A DNA stretch of 64,000 bases from Leucosporidium creatinivorum. Lineage: Eukaryota > Basidiomycota > Microbotryomycetes > Leucosporidiales > Leucosporidiaceae. Shown one piece after another: positions 22,497-32,438 of this stretch; the first letter of the stretch is position 1; each line of letters opens with the position of its first letter. Position numbers and translations under genes: made by a program. The notes beneath the pieces are model-generated. The model was not told the origin of the DNA. It worked only from the letters and a program-made list of their open reading frames with translations, and did no database searches. The stretch spans positions 1,433,896 through 1,497,895 of the forward strand of contig BCKL01000004.1 of NCBI GenBank assembly GCA_001600635.1, given 5' to 3'.

Positions 22497-23471
22497 ATGA
22501 CTTCACATTTCATCAATTACTTTGCTCGGCGGGCAGAATCCACTACACTGCTATCCTCGGGTGCCGGTAAGTTGCGCGCTCTCCCCGCTCCTCTCGCTTT
22601 CGCTGATCTTGTCGTGCTTTGTCGCAGCATCGAGCCGTGCAGAGGCATTCAATGGTGTGGCAGAGAACAAGGGCCATGTTGTAGAAGGCTGCACCTTCTG
22701 CGACATCTTGTCGGGCGAGCTGCCGGCATTCAAGGTGGGGCCCTCTGCTCGTCTGCAGCCATTCAGAGCTGATTCGAAGGTTCACCGACAGGTCTACGAG
22801 GACGAACATGTTCTTGCTTTTCTAGGTAGGCGAGACCGAGCTTCCTGACTTACTTCGGCTCGCTGACCGATAGCTTCGGCGGAAGACATTCTCGCGATTC
22901 GCGAAGGCCACCTGCTCGTCGTCCCGCGCCAGCATTATGCTCGAGTGTAAGTTCAACCCCACCCTGACCCTCTGCGGGACCCGCTGAGCTCCCCTGCTAT
23001 AGCTCTCATTTGCCGGACGAGATCTCGGCGGCAATCGGCCGAGCCTTGCCTCGAATCGCTCGGGCACTGTGTAGAGGTGAGCTTGCGTTGACCTCCACTT
23101 CGCATAAGCTAAACTCTTTGTCCCCCTCAGCCGTCGACCAACCGGACTTCAACATCGTCAGCAACGTGAGGACCTTCGTTCAACTCTCGGTCGAAGTGGT
23201 GCTGACCATCCGTGCTCTCTCGCCCGACTTCAAACAGCAAGGATACGCCCAAATCGTTCATCACGTCCACTACCACCTCGTCCCAGCTCCTCACTTCAAC
23301 AGCACAAGTTACACGGCCGCTCGGAGCGGATGGGCTAGCATCGTCGGCCGAGATGAGCTCGACGACGAGGAAGGGGAGGCGTTGGCTGAGAAGATTCGGG
23401 CGGAGGTGGCTAGGGAGGAGAGGGGTGAGGTGGAGGGATGGGAGGGTACCCAGGGGAGGGCGAAGCTTTGA
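22497..23471 (+). CDS. HIT-family nucleotide hydrolase
   Basis: Histidine-triad protein of the HINT/aprataxin-like branch, expected to hydrolyse nucleoside phosphoramidates or adenylylated substrates. After a short leader (MTSHFINYFARRAES) and an intron come CTFCDILSGELPAFK and VYEDEHVLAFL. These are followed by GHLLVVPRQHYARV and the triad QIVHHVHYHLVPAP, which fits H-x-H-x-H-x-x. The C-terminus is a Glu-rich helix (EGEALAEKIRAEVAREERGE). Six or so small exons are joined by GCTGAC-type introns. The start choice rests on the in-frame join of exon 1 (SSG) to ASSRAEAF. A leader of this kind could target mitochondria, but that is inference. Confidence 0.88.
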
Positions 23472-23860
23472 GTCAGGAGCACGGCCGAGAAGGAAGGGTT
23501 CGGCGCTTGGTGATTGGGCTTGTGCAGTGTTTAGAAGAGGTGTCGGGGCCTCGGCAGTCGCAGTAGGACGTCTGTTGTACTATGTGACTTATTCTCTGGT
23601 GTTCTCGGCCTCAAATTGCCACTCAGCTCCCTCAAAGTCCGAGAAAGTCTCGGCGACCTCTGCTGAGTGCTCTATAGGCTATTTCAGGCTAAGCCAGAGC
23701 AGAGGTAGACGCTGACGGTGCCTCAGAGCAGTAAGCGGAGCTACTTTGACTCTGTAGCGTAGGCTGGCGAGCAGGCAAAGCCGAGAGAAGCGAGCTGGAG
23801 AAAGCGCGTCGTTCGGCGGAGACTTTCGCTGCTGCAGGTGAGCAGGCGAGTTCCGAGAGA
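23472..23860. other. Intergenic, possible leader exon of cysteine-synthase gene
   Basis: Between the HIT gene and the cysteine-synthase homologue. The start codon of the latter is probably in here or in a spliced leader exon, but no unambiguous ATG with a matching donor is seen. Confidence 0.3.
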
Positions 23861-26173
23861 GTGTATAGCGATACAGAAGAGATCCGCGCGAATGAACTTC
23901 GAAGCCAAGAACTGCAGCGAACTCAAGAAGCTCAGCGACTCGCGCCTTTCAGTTTCCCGCTTCTCCCTCGTTGTTCTGTACCCTCTTCCACCGTGGCGCG
24001 AATCGATTGGTTTTTCGGGATCCCATGGTTCCTACGCCCGTCTCGTATCGGCGGGCGTAACGCTCTCGTCCTCGGCCTCACACTCGGCTTCTCGCTCTCT
24101 CTGTCGCTCACGGGACTGGCCATTTACGCTCGGGATGCTTGGAAGCGGAGCATACAAAAGAAGGCGGGGAAGAGATTGATTGAGGTCAAAGGGGAGGAGA
24201 TCGTGGAGGGTGTAGAAGGGCTAATTGGTGAGTTGCTGCCAGCGGAGAGAGATGCTCGTGTGCAGATCTCTTTAGGGCGCCGAGGGCTAACGGGGCGTTG
24301 GTTTGCAGGAAACACACCACTAGTACGAATCAACTCGCTCAGTGACCTTACCGGCGTCGAGATCTTGGTCAGTCTTCGGCGGTCGTTCGGAGGATCCGTG
24401 CGGTGGCTCACCTTGCATCTCGTTCTGCAGGGCAAGTGCGAGTTCCTGAACCCGTTCGGCTCGGTCAAGGATCGTGTATCGCTACGGAGTGAGCCTGTCG
24501 AGCTTTGATTGCCCTGTAGAGCAGCGCTAATCCTCCGCCCCTCCCAGTTATCACCCAAGCCGAGGATCAAGGCCTGATCCACCCTCACACTGGCTCTTGC
24601 ATCTTCGAAGGGACGTCTGGAAGTACTGGCATCTCTATCGCTGGTATTGCTCGAGCGAGAGGGTACAAGGCTCGTAAGCTTGGGCTCTGAACAAGCGGGG
24701 GCGAAGCTCGGCGCTGACCACTCCCCTCGTTCGCAGACATCGTACTGCCTGATGACGTCGCCAAGGAGAAGGTGCAGCTTCTGGAGGCTCTGGGAGCTGA
24801 GGTAGAGAAGGGTGAGTCCTCTCCACTCTTGCACTTGGTGACCTCGGCTGACAGCCCGTTCGCAGTCCGCCCGGTCTCCATCGTCGACAAGCGACACTAC
24901 GTCAACCTCGCCCGTCTGCGCGCTCAAGAATTCGGCAAAGAAACCCTCATTTCCACCACCACCTCTACCCCTCGCCCCGCCTCCCCAGCGCCGACCGAAC
25001 CTCCCACTCCCGAATCGCTCGGCCCCTCCCGCGCGTCTTCACCACCAAACCTCCACAACCTCCCCGACCCCGACCCCTCAACACCTCCCTCCCTGCTCAT
25101 CACATCCCAACCGGCTCCTTCCGCACTATCGACCACCCACTACACCGACCCACCTCGCGGCCTCTTCTCCAACCAATTCGAGAACCTCTCCAATCTCGCT
25201 GCACACGAGGAGGGGACGGGACCGGAGATCTGGAAGCAGACGAATGGAAGTGTGGATGCTTTTGTCAGTGGTGCGGGGACGGGAGGGACGATTGCGGGAG
25301 TAGGGAAGGCGTTGAAGAGGTGGAAGAAGGAGGTCCAGATTGTGTTGGCTGATCCGCAGGGGAGTGGGTTGTTCCATAAGGTCAGTAGGAGAGCGCATGA
25401 GCTCGGAGATGAGTGCTAAGCCTTTGCTGCAGATCCACGACGGCGTCATGTACTCGGAGACTGAGTCGGAGGGAAAGCGGCGGCGGTATCAGGTCGATAC
25501 GGTGCGTTACAGTGCTCTGCGGCTAAGCAGGGGAAAATGGCTAACTCTGATTCACTCTCCCCTCTCCCAGATTGTCGAGGGCATTGGACTCAACCGCCTC
25601 ACTCGCAACTTCTCCCACGCCCTCCCCTTCATTGACGACGCCTTCCGGTTCGTGCTTTCGCTCAGCACTCGCTCGCTTGGTACTGACAACCTCTCTTGAA
25701 AGCGTAACCGACGCCGAAGCAGTAGCCATGTCTCGCCACCTCGCCCGCGAGGATGGACTCTTCCTCGGCTCGTCCTCGGCGGTCAATCTCGTCACTTGTG
25801 TGCGGTTGGCGCAGAAGTGGGGAGAGGCAGGGAAGGGCAAGACGATTGTGACTATCTTATGGTGAGCTGCGGATGCGCTCATCTCATTCTTCAGTCGAAC
25901 TGACCCTCCCTTCTCGCCCTCCTCCCTTCTCCTCGTCCTCGCCGACGCTCATCCCTCGCTCACCACCCCCACAGCGACTCTGGCTCACGGCATCACAGTC
26001 GCTTCTGGAACGACGAGTACCTCGCTCGGGAGGGCATTACCGTCGCCACGACCCTCGACCATATCATCCCTCCACGGCGGTCCGAATCGCCTGTACCAGA
26101 CAGTGAGAGGGTAGGAGATGAGCTGGGATTGGGGCCGATGTCTTTGCTGGCGCCGCCGCCAGGTGAGCAGTAG
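23861..26173 (+). CDS. Membrane-anchored cysteine synthase homologue
   Basis: PLP-dependent beta-family enzyme resembling the fungal cysteine synthase 2 group (yeast YGR012W). An N-terminal transmembrane anchor (ALVLGLTLGFSLSLSLTGL) fits the mitochondrial outer-membrane location reported for that group. The PLP lysine lies in CEFLNPFGSVKDRVSL, and the phosphate/substrate loop is EGTSGSTGISIAG (canonical TSGNTG has Asn). The glycine-rich loop is SGAGTGGTIAGVGKALK. The C-terminal end reads REGITVATTLDHIIPP. A Pro/Ser/Thr-rich insert of about 80 residues separates the ARLRAQEFG helix from GLFSNQFENLSN. About nine short introns are present. The reading frame is open from 23861 but begins without an ATG, so the true start lies upstream or in a leader exon. 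Catalysis of cysteine synthesis is not proven for this group. Confidence 0.85.
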
Positions 26174-26313
26174 GTGCCACGCGGAATAGACGATCTTATC
26201 TGCCGACTTTCTCGGCGCCGAGGGAGAAGCGAAGGCGAGTAGGGAAGGCGGGCAGCGAAGGCAAATCATCGCGAGTCTAGATAAGGATGATTATGCTACA
26301 ACAAAGGCTCAAG

Positions 26314-27390
26314 CTACACGCGGTACCCAAGCACCAACCTCTCCACTCCCCACTGATCCTTGAAGCTCTCGGCGCGAAGGCCTCTCCTCCTCAAGAGCAC
26401 CTCCACCGCCGGCGCCTGTCCTGCTCCGATCTCGAAAGCGACCACAGGACTCTTTGTCTGCTTCTCCTCCACTAGCAGCGAGTCCAAAATGTTGGAGATG
26501 CGGCGATAGAAGATGAGGCCATCGTCTTCAGCTCCCAGCTGCTCAGCCGCTCCTCCCAGCTCGCCAACGAGCGCTCCGCGATCCTCCCACCCTTTCACGC
26601 TCTGAGCTAGTTCCGCGTAGTCTTTTTGAAGGATGTAGGGAGGGTTGGAGACGACGAGGTCGAATCCAGCTCCTTCGGCGTTGAGACTTCGAACTCGGTC
26701 GACGAAGTTCGGCGCGAAGAGGTCGGCTTGGTGGATCTTGACGCGGTCACCAACGACCTCCCTGCATCGTTTGACATTCTCCCTTGCAAGAGAGACCGCC
26801 GTCTCCGCCTTGTCCACCGCCACAGCGCTGACATCCGGTCCTTCGGCGCTCGTCTTGGATGTTGCGCGAAGACCGCAGACGAGGGCGAGAGGGAGACAGC
26901 CGGTGCCGGTGCCGATGTCGAGGATGGTGAAGGGTCTGGTTGAACTAGGGTGGAGGAGAGTGGTGAGGTGTGAAAGCCAGTGCTCGGTCTCGGGGCGGGG
27001 GATGAGGGTCGGAGGGCGGACGAGGAGGGGCACGGGGAGCGGGTGGAAGGGCTGATTGCCTGTAGCATGATACAGGCGTTTAACAAACACGTCCCTATTA
27101 GAAGCGAGGCCTCACGCACCCAATATGTACGCCAGCGGCTTGTCCTGCTCGACCAGCTCGTCTACCATCGCCGCCAGCCTCTGCTCCCATGCACCTTTCT
27201 CTTCCCTAGCAGCTTCCTCTAGCCATCGGAGCTCCGTATGCGCTAGCTCTGCGCCCTCCTGTACCGAGTCGCCCTGCTTGACGTAGTGCTGCTGAATCCG
27301 CTGGCGAAGCGATTCGCGAAGAGCTGCCGCTGCAGTCGAGTTGTAGCGTAGTAGAGGCCGGGCTCTGCACCGAGGTAGCCCTTGAGCGAG
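26314..27390 (-). CDS. HemK/MTQ1-type release-factor glutamine methyltransferase
   Basis: S-adenosylmethionine-dependent methyltransferase that modifies the GGQ glutamine of release factors; the PrmC-like architecture suggests the mitochondrial enzyme. The upstream exon encodes a helical N-terminal domain (RWLEEAAREEKGAWEQRLAA, VDELVEQDKPLAYILG). It splices to NQPFHPLPVPLLVRPPTLIP with RPETEHW. The SAM motif is TILDIGTGTGCLPLAL, and the catalytic motif is DLVVSNPPYI. The C-terminus is VAFEIGAGQAPAVEVLL to WGVERLVLGYRV. The 5' end is unresolved. The N-terminal frame is open to about 27420, where an in-frame TAA occurs, and contains no ATG at its beginning, so a leader exon is likely near the divergent NEDD1-like gene. 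Confidence 0.88.
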
Positions 27391-27500
27391 ACGAAATATG
27401 TTGGAGATGATCGTAGTCGAAAATTACGCGTGAATGGCAAGAGCAAGAAGCGCGATTTCGAGCTTGGACTCTCTCTTCGTCCTGCTCCGCTCGGCTCTCG

Positions 27501-29910
27501 ATGGCGCGACTCTCCCAAGTTGCTCTCGCGGGCTCCCAGGGCGCTTCACTATTCAGCTACAGCCAGGCCAGCGACCCCCCGCTTATCCTCGCGGCTTCGG
27601 CGCCCGTCGCTTCCTCCGCCGTCGTTTGGCATGCCAGCGGCTCTCACTTTCTCAGCATCAGCACGGATGGACTACAGGTCTCGGTCTGGAAGCCTAGTGG
27701 TCATAAGCTGTACGATGTCAAGCGGGTGAGCCCCCAATTGCTGCTGCTCTCGCTTGGAGCCCTTGTTGACTGAAGATCGCTCGCGCAGACCGACTCGGAC
27801 TCGTCACTGCCAGTCGTTGCTGCAGTCTTCCACGAAAAGGGAGTCGCAATAGCAGCAGGCTCGGCTGTACATCTCTACTCGAGCGCCGGCACGCTCACCA
27901 AATCGCTCACGGGACACCCTCTCGGCGCCAGCATGAGCTGCCTTGCCGTCAACTCGGACGACACGCTTCTGGCATCAGCAGCAGGCAGTTCGCTCATCAT
28001 CTTCAACCGCACCACCAACACCCAGAATACCCTGCACGCCAAAGGAGCACGAACGCAGGCCTACTCGGTCCTCGCCTTTGCGCCGAGCCGTCGGACTTTC
28101 CTCGCTGCTGCCACCTCCACCGGCATCGTACACCTCTTCGATACTTCCAAGCCCTCCGCCCCTTTGCGCACCATTTCCCTCTCCTCCTCGCCTCTCCCTC
28201 CCGCCGTCAGCAACCTCGCCTTCTCGACTTTCGCGCCTCTCCTCCTAGTCTCGTCTACTACAGGCCACCTCTCGCTCATCGACACGGAGAAGCAAAAGGT
28301 CATCGTTCAGTTCGAGCTCGGAGCAGCGGTGGAGAAGGGCAAGATGGTACTCGCGCCGGATGGACGAACGGCTGCCTTCGTCGGCAAGGGGTTGGTGAGG
28401 TTGCTCGATATCAAGACGAGGAAAGGATGCAAGGAGGTCAAGATTGAAGGAGGAGGAAGGCTAGGGGGTATCGCGTTCCAGGTGGGTTTTCGCTGTCCTG
28501 GTCCCATCCGCGCCGAGCTAAACCCTCTCCCCTTCGCAGCCCGCACCAAGCAAGTCTCGCACCGCCGGACCACCCTCTCCCACCAAGCCCGCCTCATCCA
28601 TTCTCACCGAATCAATCAACCGCATGCGCGCGTCTCAACGAGCCGCATCGCCCGACAAGGAACAGGCAGCGCCGAAGAACAAGATTCTCGCCGCTCCTCA
28701 GCTCGATGGAATCAACGAGGTCTTCTCTCCCCTTCAGTTTGGCGGAGTTAGGACGAGTCAACTCGACCTCGAGCCTGAGGATCTGCCTAGCAGTAAGGGT
28801 GCCTACGCTGGTGAGTTGCGCTCGTGGCTCATCGTCTTGACAGCGCTAACCTCGCTTCCCTGCCCAGCTTCCATCGCCCGCGAAGCTCGGACCTCTCTCC
28901 AGCATTCGCACACCCCAGCAGACCGTCTCGCTCACTCCTCCATCTCCTACGCCTCTCCCGACCTCCCCTCCTACTCCCACTCGCCCGAGAACGTGCCTCC
29001 CATCGACCGCCGCTCAGCCAGTTCCAGCACCACCGCTTCTCACTCAAGCAGTCGTCCCCCCTCTCGCCAATCGACCACCTCCCGCACAGCCGAAGTTGTA
29101 TCCCTCCGTCGCCATTCTCGCGCCTCATCGCCAGCACTCAGCGCGGCGAATACGACCTCTCGCTCGTCCTCGAGGAGCGGGAATGAGACTATCGGAGCTG
29201 TGACAAGGGGGTTGAGGCTTCCCGAGTTGGAGGACGAGGTGTATCTAAGGGAGGAACGGCGGAGGGAGAGCGAGACGGAGAAGGTGGCTGTGGAGGAGGA
29301 GGGGGAGAACGCGACGCCGGTGCCGAAGAGGAGGAGTGTCAAGGCTGGGAAGGAGAAGGAGAGGGAGAAGGAGAGGCGGGTCGGCTTTGCTGCTCCTCAG
29401 CTAGCGGCGACGCCGAGCGGAGGGCGGGATCCGGCGCCGAAGAGGACAGAAACGCCGAGGGAGTTGGCGATCGAAAGGAGTCAGCCTGTAGATGAGCCTG
29501 TTGGGGAGGAGCTCACGGTGGGAGAGCGACGAGTCGAGGGAGGCGGAGACCTGCTCAAGGCGGCTGTTCGGGAGGTGATGGAGGAGATGCAGTCCAAGTG
29601 CGTTGCGGTCCTCTTTCCTTCCCTCCTCAACATCGAGCTAATACCTTCGCTGCTTTCCAGGACCTCGCGCGACGTCCAGAATCTTCATCTCGAGCTCATT
29701 CGAGGTAACTTTGCTCAGAAGGTCAGTCTCGCTCCCTCGTTACCGCCTCCGCTCCTCATCCCTCTGACACTCGCACTGACCTCTACATCTCTCTGCAGAC
29801 CGAGATGAAGGCCCTGATGAAGCAGTACCTCGGCGTCGAGCTCCAGCAGCTCCGTGAGGAGAACGCCCGCCTTCGCGAGGAGAATGCCAGGCTCAAGCGG
29901 GGCTACTGAG
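27501..29910 (+). CDS. NEDD1-like WD40 protein (gamma-tubulin recruiter)
   Basis: WD40 protein with the architecture of NEDD1/GCP-WD, which recruits gamma-tubulin ring complexes to spindle poles and microtubules. The N-terminal half is a divergent beta-propeller: SSAVVWHASGSHFLSISTDG, MSCLAVNSDDTLLASAAGSS, YSVLAFAPSRRTFLAAATST, GIVHLFDTSKPSAPLRTISL, VSNLAFSTFAPLLLVSSTTG. A Ser/Pro/Arg-rich linker of about 250 residues follows. The C-terminus is a helical coiled coil (LLKAAVREVMEEMQSK, TSRDVQNLHLELIRGNFAQK, TEMKALMKQYLGVELQQL, REENARLREENARLKRGY), matching the layout of the NEDD1 gamma-tubulin-binding region. Exons are joined by GTGAGT or similar donors. The start MARLSQVAL is the first ATG of the frame. 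The assignment rests on architecture and the C-terminal helix pattern, not on an alignment. Confidence 0.75.
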
Positions 29911-30230
29911 GTGTGAGGGGAGCTTAGTTCAGTGCTGTTCATGTTGTGGTAATCTCATTGCTCAATCTTGGTTCGTTAGTGCCCCTCAAACCTGGGAAAG
30001 CGTGCAGTACAGCGTCAAGTTCTTGTTCTCGGCGAAGGCGCCCTCGCTTTCGCTTTCTCGGCGGCATGAGGCTGAGCAAAGCGAGATGGTATACAGCACA
30101 CGGCATAGCTAGGGGGAAAGCACTCGACCCTCAATTGTCCTCGATACAGCCTGGGAGCGGAGACAGGTCAGCGCCGAATCGAGGGAAGGAGCCGAGCGCC
30201 GAGCGCCGAGAAGGAGAACTCACCTCGAGC
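29911..30230. other. Intergenic between convergent genes
   Basis: 3' flanks of the NEDD1-like gene and the convergent F-box gene. No coding or repeat signal is seen. Confidence 0.4.
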
Positions 30231-31414
30231 TCAGAAACGGCCCTTGAAGTAGCGTCTCCTTCTCGCGTCATTGATGTCCACAGCCTCATCCAGCAGCTCC
30301 CGCTGCTCCGGCGTCCAATCATCTTCAAACCAGATTATGAGGCAGTCCCGTCGCTCGGGCTGGCGAATGAGCCGGTACATCGACACGGCGCCGATGAAGC
30401 TGGTGTGGAGCTCAATGCGAGTAAGTGAGAAGGGAAGCGACGTGAGAGGGGTCGCTCGATATTGTTGAAACTCCGTTCGAGTCAGGTTGGTATCCGGCTC
30501 GAAGCTATGAACGTCGAGAGCGAAGTGCTTGAGGTGCTGGAGCGGTTCTATCGCTCGAAGCAAAGTATTGACCTCGGTGGGCCACAAGGTCGTGAAGCAC
30601 AGAAAGCGGAGATTGACCAAGGTGGAAAGGCAGGCGGGGTCATCGTGTTCGGTAAACGTCTCGAGCTCGATGTGGAGAGAAGTCAGCGTGGCGGAGTGGC
30701 GAGAAACGACTACTGGAAGGTTGAGGAGTCTCAAATCCTCGGCGAGTTTCAAGGATCCGAGCTCCCAGCGAGGTGCATCGCAGTTGGGCCCCTTCTCCGT
30801 GTTTAGTACACGGAAGCCCAGACTCGTTTCCCAGCCAGTGACATCTGTCGCAACGCCGAAGGGATCCTCGGCCCCCTCGTTCATCGCAGCGCACATGATG
30901 AGGCTCTTGAGTTGCGGTGGAAGCCTGAGGATGACTTTGAGGAAGCCGTTGCGGGCCACTCGGTCGAACGCCTCCCAGCTCCCCGACAACTCGATCCCTA
31001 CCAGTTGTTGACAGCTTTGGAGAAGCCCAGCAAGTCGAGTGACCACGATCGCCTCCGATTGGTGATGGTGAATGCCCTCGCTTTGCTCGGTCCAGTGCCG
31101 CTTCATGTCGAACTTGATTGTGCGGACGAGCTTGCCGAGCTCGGGATTGGTGACCAGAGTCCTTTCAAGATAGAGGGAGTCGGTCTCCGCCTGTTGATGG
31201 ACGGGAGACACCACCTTCACCTCGACTTTAAGGTGACGGTAGAGCTCTTCAGAAGCGAGAGGCTTCCAACCCGGCAGACGAGGGCGCAGGCGAGTAAGTC
31301 CTTGTAGGCGGTTTTGGGGAAGCTGTCGTCCAGCTCGAGAAGCGGTCCATCCGACTCAGAGAGCGCTGCGAGGATCACGAGAATGACATCGTCGGGGATC
31401 TTGGGGAGAACCAT
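30231..31414 (-). pseudogene. F-box-like gene with one-base frame break
   Basis: Single-exon member of the same F-box-like family as the genes at 15.5 and 35.6 kb. It starts MVLPKIPDDVILVILAALSE and reads KDLLACALVCR, the F-box core. The expected continuation WKPLASEELYRHLKVEV is present immediately downstream, but one base out of frame (about 31268-31272). Only two bases lie between the CGG codon and TGG, so no intron can explain it. Downstream the frame is open for about 330 codons and leucine-rich (LPPQLKSLIMCAAMNEGA, LTSLHIELETFTEHDD, IEPLQHLKHFALDVHSFEP), ending RRRYFKGRF. It is either a real one-base loss making a pseudogene, or an assembly error in an intact gene. Confidence 0.8.
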
Positions 31415-32438
31415 CTCGGCGGCTCGGCGATGGGAGAGACGGTGAGGGGAGGCGTGGGTGAGCTTCGAGGAGGAGTTGGAGGAGGAGGTGAGGATGGGGT
31501 TGAGCTTGTCCTGTGTGATGGAAGGACTGGGGTCCGCACCTGTTGAGGAGCAGCTCGAACCTGTGGAGACCTGGCGAGTAGCCCTTACTCTGCCTCGACG
31601 AGACTCGCGCTCGTTGAGGCGAGGGGCAGGGAGACGAAGAAGTGTAACAGCAGTCGACTTACGAGCTTGGGGCGAGCGATACGCCTGAGGAGTAGCAGCA
31701 GCGAGCGAGCGACGAGCCAAGCGCGTCCGTTCCAGTCGATTCTGCGAGGTAGAAAAGGGGGGAAGGAGATTAGCAGGAGCTCAAATCTGTCTAGAGGTAT
31801 GCTCGACTATCCCCGAGCTTCTACCTCCGCCCCAGACGCCCACAGCCCTGAACCCCCGCTGCTGCCTCCCCCTTCGCCTGACGCGTCCCATCTCTCGCCT
31901 CTCCCAGCGACCTCCAAGCCTCGAGCACAGGACGGACTCACCTTAAGCTTCGTAGTAATGCGCGAAGAGCAAGCTCGTGTCCGAAAGCAGAGTAGAGCAA
32001 CGAAAGCGAGAGCGTCGACGAGCGAGTTGTAAGAGCAGCGGGCGGGCGCTGTAGGTCGTCGAACGGCGGGAGAGGGTCTGCGTAGCTTTCTTCGTCGGCT
32101 TGAGTTTCTGACCAGCGCGATTTGAGGGCGGAGGTGGAGTGACGAGAGAAGCGAGCGATTTGGGGGGGGGGGCAAGGGCGAGAGCGCGCTCGAGCTGAGC
32201 TGGTGCAGAGTAGCTGGGTGAGTTGGCGCAGCTGCAGCTCGATATGGTCTGCAGAACACGTTCGACTAGCAGCTCGCTCTCCTTTCACATCACTCGTCGT
32301 CCGTGGCTGCTCAGTTCGGCGATGCCTTCGCAGCCCTCGCTTCCACCGAGCCCTCCTCCATGCCGAGCTGTCTGGGCAGCAGGCTGCCACGCTCGGTATT
32401 GAATCGCTCTCTGGATATTTGCGATTCCAACATCCGTC
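31415..32438. other. 1-kb intergenic region with poly-G run
   Basis: Upstream of the F-box gene and 3' of the TM9SF gene. It has an 11-G homopolymer at about 32162-32172 and several short Arg/Ser-rich open frames without splice or family support. No gene is supported. Confidence 0.4.

Noticed and set aside
31807-32390. Overlapping 150-codon minus-strand frames between F-box and TM9SF genes
   Set aside because: Arg/Ser-rich, mutually overlapping, no splice-site support and no domain; treated as chance frames in GC-rich DNA.
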